64,000 nt of DNA from Microbacteriaceae bacterium PS02070 (lineage in GTDB: Bacteria > Actinomycetota > Actinomycetes > Actinomycetales > Microbacteriaceae): assembly GCA_029959865.1 (NCBI GenBank), contig JASCPE010000004.1:124001-188000 (forward strand), given 5' to 3'. The first letter of the stretch is position 1. Every line of letters begins with the position of its first letter. Under the pieces are notes generated by a model. The model made no database searches. It saw only the letters and a list, made by a program, of their open reading frames with translations, and was not told the origin of the DNA. Below, in pieces: positions 1 through 8,651 of this stretch. The position numbers and the translations under genes are program-made.

Positions 1-1382
1 ACCAATGAGCCAGAGTCCGACGAGGTGATGAAGAACATCGCAATGAGCAGGATCGTCAGACCGGCGACGATTGTGCCGCCGGGGAACGTCTGCAAGAAGC
101 TGAAGAGCACCCCCTCGGTGTCTACACCACCGTCGATGATGAGCCCACCCTGCTCGATCTCGACCTTGAGCGCTCCACCACCGAGCACGGTGAACCACAG
201 CAGGCTGAACAGCGCCGGAACCAGCAGCACGCCGAGAACGAACTCGCGGACGGTGCGGCCCTTGGAGATGCGCGCAATGAAGACACCGACGAAGGGCGCC
301 CACGAGATCCACCAGCCCCAGTAGAACGCGGTCCACGCACCCTGCCAGTCGACACCCGCGGGGCCCGTCGTGGCGGCCGTGTTGAAGCTCAGGGTCAGGA
401 ACGAAGAGAGATACGCGCCGATTCCCTCGATGTACTGGCGAACAAAGTAGAGCGACGCGCCAGAGACGAACACGAACAGGAGCAGCGCGAGCGCCATCCC
501 CATGTTGATGTTCGAGAGCCATTTGATGCCTTTGCCGACACCCGACACGACGGACGCGGTGGCGATGAGCGTGATGATGCCGATCAGAAGGAGGTAGACG
601 AGCGCGAGCGGGGACGTCTCGTCGGTGATCTCCACGATCTCCAGTCCGCTCGCGATCTGCATGACACCGAACCCCAGCGAGGTGGCGACACCGAAGAGAG
701 TCCCCACCACGGCGATGACATCGACGACGTTCCCGCGCCAGCCCTTCAGCTTCTTGATGGAGCTCAGCGGCTCCAGCGTCCATCGCAGCGAGATGGGGCG
801 CCGCTTGACGTGGACGGAGTAGGCCACCGCGAGACCGACGATGACGTAGATCGCCCACGGGTGCAGGCCCCAGTGCAGGAAGGACTGCACGAGGGACGCC
901 TCGGCAGCGCCCGCGGGATCCCCGGTCGGCGCGTTGATGATGTTGTAGTTGTCGGTGTCGGCGAAGTAGTTGAGCGGTTCCGCGACGCCCCAGAACACGA
1001 GCCCGATGCCCATGCCCGCGGCAAAGAGCATTGCGAGCCACGCGCCCATGCCGAATTCCGGCTTCTCGTCGCTCTCATCCTCGTGCGCGAGCTTGATGTC
1101 GCCGAAGTGGCTGGCGCCCATCCATACGGCGAAGACGACGAACGCGGTGACCAGCAGGGCGTAGTACCAGCCGACGTACTCGATCACGGACGAGCGGATC
1201 GCGGCGAGTACCTCGGCCGCGGTCGTCGGCGCCAGCACGCTGAAGAGGATGAATCCCACGATGATGACGACCGCGGGAATGAATACCCCGGGCTTGATCG
1301 CCGAATACCAGGGTTTGGATGGATCCAGGACGGGCGGTGTGAGGTCCTCGTCCAGTTGGATCGTCGGTTGGGTCGAAGCCAC
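1..1382 (-). CDS. BCCT family compatible-solute (glycine betaine/choline) transporter, 3' end cut by window
   Basis: Secondary transporter of the betaine/choline/carnitine family in the plasma membrane, importing quaternary-ammonium osmoprotectants with Na+ or H+. Translation leftward from GTG 1382 gives about 460 residues before the window edge. Family landmarks appear in order: MGIGLVFWGVAEP near residue 125, HWGLHPWAIY near 170, the aromatic ligand box FYWGWWISWAPF near 350, and FFITSSDSGS close to the cut. The protein begins with a short hydrophilic tail before the first helix. AGGAAGGA lies about 6 nt before GTG and decides the start. Family is certain; the exact substrate is inferred. 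Confidence 0.95.
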   Translation of the reverse strand, partial: MASTQPTIQLDEDLTPPVLDPSKPWYSAIKPGVFIPAVVIIVGFILFSVLAPTTAAEVLAAIRSSVIEYVGWYYALLVTAFVVFAVWMGASHFGDIKLAHEDESDEKPEFGMGAWLAMLFAAGMGIGLVFWGVAEPLNYFADTDNYNIINAPTGDPAGAAEASLVQSFLHWGLHPWAIYVIVGLAVAYSVHVKRRPISLRWTLEPLSSIKKLKGWRGNVVDVIAVVGTLFGVATSLGFGVMQIASGLEIVEITDETSPLALVYLLLIGIITLIATASVVSGVGKGIKWLSNINMGMALALLLFVFVSGASLYFVRQYIEGIGAYLSSFLTLSFNTAATTGPAGVDWQGAWTAFYWGWWISWAPFVGVFIARISKGRTVREFVLGVLLVPALFSLLWFTVLGGGALKVEIEQGGLIIDGGVDTEGVLFSFLQTFPGGTIVAGLTILLIAMFFITSSDSGSL

Positions 1383-1705
1383 CGGTGTTCCTTCCTCGCG
1401 CGCTCTAGTTAGGGTCAGAAAAAGTAGAAGATGGGTGCGGTGAGCGCGCGGAGATCGCGCACCAGGCTAGCCGACGGCCCGGCGGAGGGACATTTCACGT
1501 GGTCGGTCAGCACGGAGACCACACGCCACGGGAGCGACCTTCCGATCCATCCCGCCCGCGCGGTGACGCGCCACAGGTAGGCGGTATTTCGGTTGTGTCA
1601 CGATCCTTCACAGCGGTCTGACCGCGCCGCAGGACAGCGGGGAGGGACGTGCGAGACCCGGTATGCGAGACCACCCATGGCGCCGGGTCGCGCCGATATC
1701 TCGGC
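1383..1705. other. Intergenic region without a convincing gene
   Basis: A 323-nt gap between the starts of the BCCT transporter and the end of the acetyltransferase, both leftward. It should hold the transporter promoter. On the minus strand the stretch next to the transporter is relatively T-rich (around 1410-1425), but I could not pick a confident -35/-10 pair. No RNA gene or repeat was recognised. Confidence 0.5.
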
Positions 1706-2410
1706 TCAGGTGTCCGTGCGCGTTTCAGGCACGTCCGTGACGGCTTCCAATTGGTCGCGCACGGCCTCCCACCCGCTGAGCTCAACATCGGCCCCCAGCA
1801 GACGCGCGTGCTGGTCGCGCAGTCGCTCCCAGCGGGAGCGGTCCATGCGATAGCGCTCGGTCACGACGGCCTCCTCGCCGCGCGCGTGGCGGTCGATACC
1901 GTCGTGGTCGTACCCGAGCTTGGCCGAGACCGCTTTCGACGGATCGTTATCGACGTACGCGCCAGAGCGAACCGACACGGCACCAAGCCCCTCGAACAGG
2001 CCGTGCAGCACGAGAGCGCGCATGCGCGTGCCGGTTCCGCGGCCCTGCTCCGACAGCGCAAGCCAGGACCCCGTCTCCGCCTCGCGCAAGGTTGGCCAGG
2101 AGGATCCCCAGAACGACTGTGTTCCCACCGGCCGTCCCGCCACGACCACGGCGAGCTCGATGGTGAACTCGGCGGGGCTGATTTTGGGTCGCACCGCCCA
2201 TTGATAGCGCAGGAGGTTGCGCGCGATCTCCTCCGGAGGGCCGGAGGCCCACGGCTGGCCGAACGGCTGGTAATCCGGGGGATGGATGCCCGTGCTCGCG
2301 ATCTGTGCGAGATCGAACAACAGCTCGTCGTCGACCCAGCGCAGCTCGAGATCGCCCGCGCGAGCGCGCAACGATCGCGCCGGCCACAGCACGTCCCACC
2401 CAAGTGTCAT
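1706..2410 (-). CDS. GNAT family N-acetyltransferase
   Basis: A 234-residue protein with the GCN5-related acetyltransferase fold: a beta strand around IELAVVVAGRPVG, then the acetyl-CoA pyrophosphate-binding turn EQGRGTGTRMRAL (about residues 144-156), then a late AKLGY motif typical of RimJ/RimL-like members that read a substrate alpha- or side-chain amine. The acyl acceptor cannot be told from sequence. ATG 2410 is chosen; GGAG sits almost against it, and TAGAAA lies 6 nt upstream, so the mRNA may be nearly leaderless. It is divergent from xerC across about 220 nt. In related genomes dprA usually precedes xerC, so this gene and the BCCT gene may mark a local rearrangement (inference). Confidence 0.85.
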   Translation of the reverse strand: MTLGWDVLWPARSLRARAGDLELRWVDDELLFDLAQIASTGIHPPDYQPFGQPWASGPPEEIARNLLRYQWAVRPKISPAEFTIELAVVVAGRPVGTQSFWGSSWPTLREAETGSWLALSEQGRGTGTRMRALVLHGLFEGLGAVSVRSGAYVDNDPSKAVSAKLGYDHDGIDRHARGEEAVVTERYRMDRSRWERLRDQHARLLGADVELSGWEAVRDQLEAVTDVPETRTDT

Positions 2411-2630
2411 TCTCCGTTTCTAGGCGTGCCTGTTCGATTGGCGGTGCACCACGCCGCGGATCACGTCTGTCCTCACCGTCCTCAACCGATCCGCGGAAGC
2501 GTCGGCGATCCGCGGAGGACCTGCCCGGCGACGGTGCACGTCCGGCGCGCAGCGGTCACTCCACCGCGCGGATCCGCGGTCGCCGCGTGTGCTGGCTCGG
2601 TGGGACGGGGGAGGGAGGCATCCTGGTGAC

Positions 2631-3527
2631 GTGCATCTTCGAGACGCGAGCGCGAGCTACACCGAGCACCTGGCCGCGGTGCGTCGGTTGTCGACAGCGA
2701 CCGTGCGGGCGTACCGCTCCGATCTTGCCGACCTCGAAGCAGTGACGGGCAACGTGCCGGTGGAGAGCATCGATGTCGAGGACCTCCGGGAATGGCTGTG
2801 GCGGGCGACCAAGCGCGGTGATGCACGGTCGACGATCGCTCGCCGCACCGCGTCTGCGCGGGGGTTCTTTCGTTGGGCGACTGAATCGGAGCTCATCGTG
2901 ACTGACCCGTCTTTGCGGCTTGTGACACCGAAGCAGGGCAGAACGTTGCCGAAGGTCGCGACCGCGGATGCCATGCGCGACCTCCTCGACGCGTACACGG
3001 CCGCGTCGGCGGAGGGGGACGTCGTCGGGATGCGGGATGCCGCGATCCTCGAGCTGCTCTATGCCTCCGGAATCCGCGTATCCGAGCTCTGCGGGCTCGA
3101 CCTGGACGATCTTGATCGGGAGCGCCGGACCGCTCGGGTGACAGGCAAGGGCTCGAAAGAGCGCGTCGTTCCCTACGGTGGGCCGGCCGCGGACGCGATC
3201 GAGTCGTATCTCGTGCGCGCGCGCCCCGCGTTGGTGAGCGCGACCTCCGCGCGCGCCGCGTTCGTGGGGGTGCGGGGAGGTCGAATCGGACCGCGCGCCG
3301 TCTACGAGCTCGTCGCGCGGGCCGTCGGACCTGTCGTCGGAGCGGAGGGGATCGGCCCGCACGCTCTCCGGCACTCTGCCGCCACTCATCTTCTCGACGG
3401 AGGCGCGGACCTGCGCGCTGTTCAGGAGCTGCTCGGTCACGCGAGTCTCGGCACGACTCAGATCTACACACACGTCTCGGCCGAGAGGCTCGCTGCCACG
3501 TACCGACTCGCACACCCGCGGGCATGA
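2631..3527 (+). CDS. xerC: Tyrosine recombinase XerC
   Basis: Site-specific tyrosine recombinase that with XerD resolves chromosome dimers at dif. From GTG 2631 it is 298 residues, the usual length. The N-terminal SAM-like core-binding domain holds STATVRAYRSDL; the catalytic domain shows Arg149 (GIRVSEL), Lys173 (TGKGSKER), His244/Arg247 (HALRHSAATH), His270 (LLGHASL) and the nucleophile Tyr279 (QIYTH). An upstream GTG at 2589 would add 14 residues, but GGGAGG lies near 2613-2618 and family members start close to the DASASYTEHL segment, so 2631 is preferred. Its stop codon abuts the stop of the convergent M23 gene with no spacer. The rpsB neighbourhood marks it as the housekeeping recombinase, not an integrase. 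Confidence 0.93.
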   Translation: MHLRDASASYTEHLAAVRRLSTATVRAYRSDLADLEAVTGNVPVESIDVEDLREWLWRATKRGDARSTIARRTASARGFFRWATESELIVTDPSLRLVTPKQGRTLPKVATADAMRDLLDAYTAASAEGDVVGMRDAAILELLYASGIRVSELCGLDLDDLDRERRTARVTGKGSKERVVPYGGPAADAIESYLVRARPALVSATSARAAFVGVRGGRIGPRAVYELVARAVGPVVGAEGIGPHALRHSAATHLLDGGADLRAVQELLGHASLGTTQIYTHVSAERLAATYRLAHPRA

Positions 3528-4058
3528 TCAGTCACGGCAGGGCAGCAGAATCGGACGCGGCGCCAGCCCGAGAATCGTCAGCGGGTTGATGTACTCGCCA
3601 TGCAGGCGTACGCCGAAGTGAAGACCACCATCCGCGTGACCCCCATCGGCGACGACTCCCACCCGGTCGCCGGGAGCGACAACATCGCCCGGACGCAGTG
3701 ACGACTCCACCGGCTCGAGCGTGGAGACATACCCTCCGCCGTGGTCGATCGTGATGAGGGCCCGCCCAGCCACCGCGCCCCGAAACGCCACCACGCCACC
3801 GGCGGGCGCAGTCACCGGGCCGCCGTGATCGATCGCGAGGTCGACGCCTCGGTGGCCGGCGCCGTACCGATGCGGCGGTGCCTCGAACTCTCGCACGACG
3901 GTGAGAGGCTCGACGGGGGAGCTCCAGGCCGGTCGGTCGACCGACAGGTCGGCCACTGAGGGAGATGCGGGAGCGACGGCTCCCGGCGCCGAGCCGACAC
4001 CGCCAGCCGCAGTGAAGGCCATCACCACGGTGAGGGCGAGCACGGTGCGAAAGGGCAT
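3528..4058 (-). CDS. Secreted M23 (LytM-like) family protein, probably catalytically degenerate
   Basis: A 176-residue exported protein: N-terminal signal peptide (MPFRTVLALTVVMAFTAAGG, then Ala-rich cleavage region), short linker, then an M23/LytM fold. The metal motif HRGVD (HxxxD) is present, as is the last zinc-ligand His in GLHFGVRL. However, the first His of the usual HxH is Gly, and the other active-site His, normally in a Y-x-H-L context, is replaced in YVSTLEP. It therefore probably binds peptidoglycan or activates an amidase (like EnvC/NlpD) rather than cutting cross-bridges; this is inference. The position next to rpsB and xerC is typical of Microbacteriaceae. Confidence 0.85.
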   Translation of the reverse strand: MPFRTVLALTVVMAFTAAGGVGSAPGAVAPASPSVADLSVDRPAWSSPVEPLTVVREFEAPPHRYGAGHRGVDLAIDHGGPVTAPAGGVVAFRGAVAGRALITIDHGGGYVSTLEPVESSLRPGDVVAPGDRVGVVADGGHADGGLHFGVRLHGEYINPLTILGLAPRPILLPCRD

Positions 4059-4157
4059 ATCCCCACGCTGGACGACTGACGTCGGCGGTTCATCGAGCCT
4101 CGCATTTGTGGGGACAACGACGCCCCCGCGCCGCGCCGGGGAGGAAGCGCTGAATGC

Positions 4158-4163
4158 TACACT
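4158..4163 (+). promoter_or_regulatory. Candidate -10 box for rpsB-tsf
   Basis: TACACT fits the actinobacterial TANNNT -10 box and lies about 195 nt before rpsB. No good -35 hexamer is seen 17 nt upstream. It implies a long 5' leader. Confidence 0.45.
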
Positions 4164-4169
4164 GGGGAG

Positions 4170-4358
4170 GCACCTCGAAATCGGGGTGACTACGCGTGCC
4201 CAGAGCGCGAAGGACGTGTGAACGTTCCGACGCGTGGCAGCGCTCCCTGTGGTCTCGGTGGGAACACCGAGCGGGAGCACGCCGGGCACCAGGCTCGCCG
4301 GAGATCGGCGCAGACAACAACCCAACAGGCGCGCACGCGCCAGAACAGGAGAACGGCC
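4170..4358 (+). promoter_or_regulatory. Long rpsB 5' leader with stable hairpin (candidate ribosomal-protein leader)
   Basis: Roughly 190 nt separate the likely transcription start from the rpsB ATG with no convincing gene in between. It contains a perfect 7-bp stem CTCGGTG/CACCGAG with a GGAA tetraloop (4254-4271). S2 autoregulates its own leader in Enterobacteria; whether this leader binds S2 is inference. Confidence 0.4.
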
Positions 4359-5309
4359 ATGGCCGTCGTCACGATCCGCCAGCTGCTCGACAGCGGCGTT
4401 CACTTCGGGCACCAGACCCGCCGGTGGAACCCGAAGGTGAAGCGCTTCATCCTCACCGAGCGCTCCGGCATCCACATCATCGACCTGCAGCAGTCGCTGT
4501 CGTACATCGACAAGGCGTACGAGTACGTCAAGGAGACCGTTGCCCACGGTGGCACGGTGCTCTTCGTCGGTACGAAGAAGCAGGCGCAGGAAGTCATCGC
4601 CGAGCAGGCCACGCGTGTCGGCCAGCCCTACGTCAACCAGCGGTGGCTCGGTGGACTCCTCACCAACTTCCAGACCGTCAGCAAGCGTCTGGCCCGGATG
4701 AAGGAGCTCGAGGAACTCGACTTCGAGAACCCTTCGGAGAGCGGCTTCACCAAGAAGGAGCTCCTCCTCAAGAAGCGCGAGCTCGACAAGCTCCACAAGT
4801 CCCTCGGTGGAATCCGCAACCTGCAGAAGACGCCGTCGGCCATCTGGGTCGTCGACGCCAAGCGTGAGCACCTCGCCGTTGACGAGGCGCGCAAGCTCGG
4901 GATCCCGGTCATCGGAATCCTCGACACCAACGCTGACCCGGACGAGTTCCAGTACCCGATCCCCGGCAACGACGACGCGATCCGATCGGTGGGCCTGCTC
5001 ACCCGCATCATCGCCGACGCTGCCGCCGAGGGCCTCATCCAGCGCCACCAGCCCGCTGACGAGAGCGCGACGGCCGAGCCGCTCGCCGAGTGGGAGCGTG
5101 AGCTCCTCGAGCAGGGCGACAAGCCCGTCACCGACGCCGCCGAGGTCCAGAAGGACGCTACCGAGTCGGCCGCCGACGAGGCCGGTGCCGCCGCCGAGGC
5201 AGAGGCACCGAACGTCGAGGCTGCCGAGGAGGCCGTCGCTGCGGAGACTGCCGCTGAAGATGCTCCGGTCGAGCCCTCCGCGTCAGAGACCACCGAAGAC
5301 GCCAAGTAA
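4359..5309 (+). CDS. rpsB: 30S ribosomal protein S2
   Basis: S2 binds late to the small-subunit head/body junction and helps hold S1. The start [20 protein letters not shown] is the universal S2 N-terminus; further motifs are [11 protein letters not shown], the [11 protein letters not shown] block and [14 protein letters not shown]. At 316 residues it is about 70 longer than the family core: after about residue 240 comes a low-complexity Ala/Glu/Asp-rich acidic tail ending EDAK. ATG 4359 follows AGGAG at 4347-4351. It is the first gene of the rpsB-tsf unit; a strong hairpin separates it from tsf. Confidence 0.98.
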   Translation: MAVVTIRQLLDSGVHFGHQTRRWNPKVKRFILTERSGIHIIDLQQSLSYIDKAYEYVKETVAHGGTVLFVGTKKQAQEVIAEQATRVGQPYVNQRWLGGLLTNFQTVSKRLARMKELEELDFENPSESGFTKKELLLKKRELDKLHKSLGGIRNLQKTPSAIWVVDAKREHLAVDEARKLGIPVIGILDTNADPDEFQYPIPGNDDAIRSVGLLTRIIADAAAEGLIQRHQPADESATAEPLAEWERELLEQGDKPVTDAAEVQKDATESAADEAGAAAEAEAPNVEAAEEAVAAETAAEDAPVEPSASETTEDAK

Positions 5310-5328
5310 CTCCACGCACCTCTCTTCT

Positions 5329-5359
5329 GCCGCGGTCGAGGCTCGTCCTCGGCCGCGGC
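5329..5359 (+). terminator. rpsB-tsf intergenic hairpin (attenuator or processing site)
   Basis: A 13-bp stem (GCCGCGGTCGAGG pairing with CCTCGGCCGCGGC, one G-U pair) closed by CTCGT. No U-tract follows, so it may be a partial terminator or mRNA-stability element that sets S2 to EF-Ts stoichiometry. Confidence 0.6.
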
Positions 5360-5395
5360 ATCCACAAGAACTAGAACCACAAGGAGCCACCACCC

Positions 5396-6223
5396 ATGGC
5401 AAACTTCACCATCGCTGACATCAAGGCCCTGCGCGAGCAGCTCGGCACGGGCATGGTCGACACGAAGAAGGCCCTCGAGGAAGCCGATGGCGACCTCGAG
5501 AAGGCTGTCGAGATTCTCCGCCTCAAGGGCGCGAAGGGCAACGCGAAGCGTGCCGACCGCTCCACGAGCGAGGGTCTCGTCGCGGCTGCCGAGCACGACG
5601 GCAAGGTCACGCTTATCGAGCTGAACACCGAGACGGACTTCGTCGCGAAGAACGAGCGCTTCATCGCCCTCGCCGACAAGGTGCTCGCCGCGGCCGCTGC
5701 CGCCGGCGCGGACTCGGTCGAGGAAGCACTGGCAGCCGATTCCGACGGCAAGACCGTCGCGGACCTCATTTCCGACGAAGCGGCGATCATCGGTGAGAAG
5801 GTCGAACTGCGCCGCGTCCGTACCCTCTCGGGTGACGCGTTCGAGGTCTACCTGCACCGCACCAGCAAGGACCTGCCCCCTCAGATCGGCGTTGTGGTCG
5901 CCTACACGGGTGACGACGCAGACACCGCTCGCAGCATCGCGCAGCACATCTCGTTCGCCAACCCCTCCTACCTCACGCGCGAGGACGTCCCCGCCGAAGA
6001 GGTCGAGAAGGAGCGTCAGATCGTCACCGAGATCTCCCGGAGCGAAGGCAAGCCGGAAGCGGCGCTGCCCAAGATCGTCGAGGGTCGCGTCGGTGCGTTC
6101 TTCAAGCAGGTCGCCCTGCTCGACCAGGACTACGCGAAGGACAACAAGCAGTCCGTCGGCAAGGTCGCAGAGGACGCCGGAATCACGATCACGGACTTCG
6201 CCCGGTTCAAGGTCGGAGCCTGA
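5396..6223 (+). CDS. tsf: Elongation factor Ts
   Basis: Guanine-nucleotide exchange factor that regenerates EF-Tu-GTP in the cytoplasm. The 275-residue protein opens with a UBA-like domain (IADIKALREQLGTGMVDTKK, residues 4-23), then the EF-Tu-contacting TDFVAKNERF segment near residue 81 that inserts by the Mg2+ site, then the dimerisation subdomain and an HISFANPSYL region. ATG 5396 has AAGGAG about 11 nt upstream. It is 87 nt after rpsB and followed by a very strong terminator. Confidence 0.98.
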   Translation: MANFTIADIKALREQLGTGMVDTKKALEEADGDLEKAVEILRLKGAKGNAKRADRSTSEGLVAAAEHDGKVTLIELNTETDFVAKNERFIALADKVLAAAAAAGADSVEEALAADSDGKTVADLISDEAAIIGEKVELRRVRTLSGDAFEVYLHRTSKDLPPQIGVVVAYTGDDADTARSIAQHISFANPSYLTREDVPAEEVEKERQIVTEISRSEGKPEAALPKIVEGRVGAFFKQVALLDQDYAKDNKQSVGKVAEDAGITITDFARFKVGA

Positions 6224-6229
6224 CACACA

Positions 6230-6262
6230 GGGCCCACACCACACGGTGTGGGCCCTTCTTCT
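6230..6262 (+). terminator. Rho-independent terminator after tsf
   Basis: Perfect 11-bp stem GGGCCCACACC/GGTGTGGGCCC with ACAC loop, followed by TTCTTCT. This ends the rpsB-tsf transcript. Confidence 0.9.
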
Positions 6263-6298
6263 GTACCCTGCGCAAGGGGATCGAGAGAGGTGGATCGA

Positions 6299-7018
6299 GT
6301 GGTCGAGGAAAGTACGGGGCGCCGACGCGTCCTTTTGAAACTCTCTGGTGAAGCGTTCGGCGCGGGTTCGCTCGGAGTGAACCCGGACGTCGTCAGCGCG
6401 ATCGCGCAGGAGATCGCCGAGGCAGCCGAGAGCGTCGAGATCGCCGTGGTCGTGGGCGGCGGGAACTTCTTCCGCGGCGCGGAGCTGAGCCAGCGGGGCA
6501 TGGACCGCGGTCGTGCCGACTACATGGGCATGCTGGGGACGGTGATGAACGCGCTTGCGCTGCAGGACTTCCTGGAGCAGGCGGGAGCCGCGACCCGCGT
6601 GCAGTCCGCCATCGCGATGACGCAGGTCGCCGAGCCCTACATCCCGCGTCGTGCCGAGCGGCACATGGAGAAGGGTCGCGTCGTTATCTTCGGCGCCGGG
6701 GCGGGTCTGCCGTACTTCTCCACAGACACTGTGGCCGCTCAGCGCGCGCTGGAAATCGGTGCCGACGAGGTGCTCGTCGCCAAGAACGGCGTGGACGGCG
6801 TCTACACCGCGGATCCGCGCACCGACAAAACGGCGCAGCGCATCGATACCATCACGTATCTCGAGGCGCTCCGCCAGGGCCTGAAGGTCGTCGATTCGAC
6901 TGCATTCAGCCTGTGCATGGACAACGGGATCGACATGCGAGTTTTCGGCATGGAGCCGGCCGGCAACGTCACCCGGGCACTCCTCGGTGAGCGCATCGGC
7001 ACGCTCGTCACGGCCTGA
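6299..7018 (+). CDS. pyrH: Uridylate kinase (UMP kinase)
   Basis: Hexameric amino-acid-kinase-family enzyme, UMP + ATP to UDP + ADP, in pyrimidine nucleotide synthesis; allosterically tuned by GTP and UTP. From GTG 6299 it has 239 residues, the family norm. It shows the kinase start [13 protein letters not shown], the GGGNFFRG substrate loop, [14 protein letters not shown], and the C-terminal [12 protein letters not shown] 6290 is an alternative adding three residues; 6299 is preferred because GAGAGG lies 8 nt upstream and family proteins start at this point. It precedes frr as in most bacteria. Confidence 0.96.
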   Translation: MVEESTGRRRVLLKLSGEAFGAGSLGVNPDVVSAIAQEIAEAAESVEIAVVVGGGNFFRGAELSQRGMDRGRADYMGMLGTVMNALALQDFLEQAGAATRVQSAIAMTQVAEPYIPRRAERHMEKGRVVIFGAGAGLPYFSTDTVAAQRALEIGADEVLVAKNGVDGVYTADPRTDKTAQRIDTITYLEALRQGLKVVDSTAFSLCMDNGIDMRVFGMEPAGNVTRALLGERIGTLVTA

Positions 7019-7037
7019 GCGGGCCTGTCATCCCGAC

Positions 7038-7043
7038 TAGACT
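7038..7043 (+). promoter_or_regulatory. Candidate -10 box (TAGACT) for frr-cdsA
   Basis: TAGACT lies in the 55-nt pyrH-frr gap, 30 nt before the frr GTG, leaving a short leader that carries GAGGGGAG. Confidence 0.5.
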
Positions 7044-7073
7044 TCTTCTGATGAACCAACGAGGGGAGCGACT

Positions 7074-7628
7074 GTGATCGCCGATATTCTGAGCGACGTA
7101 TCGAACCGGATGGACCGCGCTGTCGAGGCCGCAAAGGACGACTTCGCCACCGTGCGCACCGGGCGCGCCAACCCTCAATTGTTCCAGAAGATCCTGGTTG
7201 ACTACTACGGCACCCCGACGCCTCTGAACCAGCTCGCATCGTTGAACAATCCCGAGGCGCGCACCCTCCTCGTGACTCCGTACGATAAGTCCGCGATCCG
7301 TGACATCGAGCAGGCGATTCGCAACACGCCGAACCTCGGCGCGAACCCGACCAACGATGGGAACCTCGTTCGCGTCACTCTTCCCGAGCTGACCGAAGAG
7401 CGCCGCAAGGAGTTCGTCAAGCTCGTCAAGGGCAAGGGCGAAGACCACCGTGTCCACCTGCGCGGACTGCGCCGCAAGGCCAAAGACGAACTCGACGGTC
7501 TCAAGAATGACGTCGGCGAGGACGAGCTCGTTCGCGCGGAAAAGGAGCTCGATGCGCTGACGCGCGCTCATGTCGAGCAGATCGATGAGGCGCTCAAGCG
7601 CAAAGAGGCCGAGCTCCTCGAGGTCTGA
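7074..7628 (+). CDS. frr: Ribosome recycling factor
   Basis: RRF splits the post-termination 70S ribosome together with EF-G. The 184-residue product has the two-domain RRF layout: helix 1 with [20 protein letters not shown], the beta-rich domain II ([12 protein letters not shown] ... TLLVTPYD), and long helices returning with [15 protein letters not shown] 7074 is supported by GAGGGGAG 8-10 nt upstream. It sits between pyrH and cdsA, the classical order, with only 6 nt to cdsA. Confidence 0.97.
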   Translation: MIADILSDVSNRMDRAVEAAKDDFATVRTGRANPQLFQKILVDYYGTPTPLNQLASLNNPEARTLLVTPYDKSAIRDIEQAIRNTPNLGANPTNDGNLVRVTLPELTEERRKEFVKLVKGKGEDHRVHLRGLRRKAKDELDGLKNDVGEDELVRAEKELDALTRAHVEQIDEALKRKEAELLEV

Positions 7629-7634
7629 CCCACG

Positions 7635-8651
7635 ATGACCGACGGGCCCGACGCCCCCCACGACGAGACTTCCCAGGACCGGTCCCACGAGCGTCGACCG
7701 GGAGAGAAGGGGAGTGCGTTCCACGCGCAGATGCGCGCGGCGCGCACGGGATTGGAGCACCAGGTCGAGAAGGCCCGCGCCGACCTCGAGCACGCGAACG
7801 AACGCATTAACGCGCGTACCGGCCGGAACCTGTTTGTCGCGATTCTCATCGCGCTGGGTGTCGGTGGTGTTGCGGTCGCGTCTCTCTTGATCTGGGACTG
7901 GATCTTTCTGATCTTCGTCGCCGCCCTTGCGATCCTCGGCGTCTTTGAGTTCAGCCGCGCGTTGAAGGTCGCGAACTACCGCGTCGACGTGTGGCCGCAA
8001 GCTGCTGCGGGCGCTGTGATCATCGTGTCGGCATACTTCTTCGGACACTTCACCCACTGGGTGATCTCGGCGGCCGCCGTTGCTTTCGTGATCGTTTGGC
8101 GGCTGATCGCGCAGATGGTCGCGCGAGACGCGCGTCGCTACGACGCCGTGTTCGCAGATGCCGTCGTGTCGGGATTCATCCCGTTGTACGTGCCATTCCT
8201 CGGCTCCCTTGCCATCGTGCTCCTGAGGGAAGACGGCGGCAACCTGTGGGTTCTGGCCATGGCGGTCATCGTCGTCGCGTCTGACACGGGCGCGTACGCG
8301 ACAGGTCTTGCCTTCGGACGGCACCCGATGGCACCCCGGATCAGTCCGAAGAAGACCTGGGAGGGGTTCGCGGGCGCCGCGCTCTCTGCGATGTTGGCCG
8401 GCGTCCTTCTTTCGCTCTTCCTCCTCAACCTGCCGTTCTGGGCAGGCTTCATCCTTGGAATCGCCTTGCTGCTGAGCGCAACGCTCGGCGACCTCGCCGA
8501 GTCGCTCATCAAACGCGACCTCGGGATCAAGGACATGAGCTCGTGGCTGCCCGGTCACGGGGGCGTGCTCGACAGACTGGATTCCATGCTTCCCTCGACC
8601 GCGGTCGTCCTCGGCCTCTTTTACGCGCTGCACCCGTTGGCAGTCTCATGA
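7635..8651 (+). CDS. cdsA: Phosphatidate cytidylyltransferase (CDP-diglyceride synthase)
   Basis: Integral membrane enzyme converting phosphatidic acid + CTP to CDP-diacylglycerol, the precursor of PG, PI and cardiolipin. It is 338 residues: a soluble, charged, probably helical N-terminal extension of about 70 residues, then about eight membrane helices. The CDS signature lies at the C-terminus, including SATLGDLAESLIKRDLGIKD and GHGGVLDRLDS with the metal-binding Asp residues. ATG 7635 is 6 nt after frr. The stop overlaps the start of the DivIVA-domain gene by ATGA, so the two are translationally coupled. Confidence 0.96.
   Translation: MTDGPDAPHDETSQDRSHERRPGEKGSAFHAQMRAARTGLEHQVEKARADLEHANERINARTGRNLFVAILIALGVGGVAVASLLIWDWIFLIFVAALAILGVFEFSRALKVANYRVDVWPQAAAGAVIIVSAYFFGHFTHWVISAAAVAFVIVWRLIAQMVARDARRYDAVFADAVVSGFIPLYVPFLGSLAIVLLREDGGNLWVLAMAVIVVASDTGAYATGLAFGRHPMAPRISPKKTWEGFAGAALSAMLAGVLLSLFLLNLPFWAGFILGIALLLSATLGDLAESLIKRDLGIKDMSSWLPGHGGVLDRLDSMLPSTAVVLGLFYALHPLAVS

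Noticed and set aside
2631..3527. XerC as integrase of an island
   Set aside because: No attachment repeats, no tRNA border, no phage or transfer genes; the rpsB neighbourhood marks the housekeeping XerC.
4186..4221. Possible 11-codon leader peptide upstream of rpsB
   Set aside because: GTG start with no good Shine-Dalgarno and no run of regulatory codons; kept only as a note in the leader finding.
4059..5048. Long open frame antisense to rpsB, continuous with the M23 gene
   Set aside because: The upstream half is the reverse complement of conserved rpsB; GC-rich codon bias opens this frame. Only the part from ATG 4058 carries a signal peptide and M23 fold.
7008..8633. 541-residue minus-strand frame across frr and cdsA
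   Set aside because: Runs through conserved frr and cdsA and has no domain; shadow of third-position GC.
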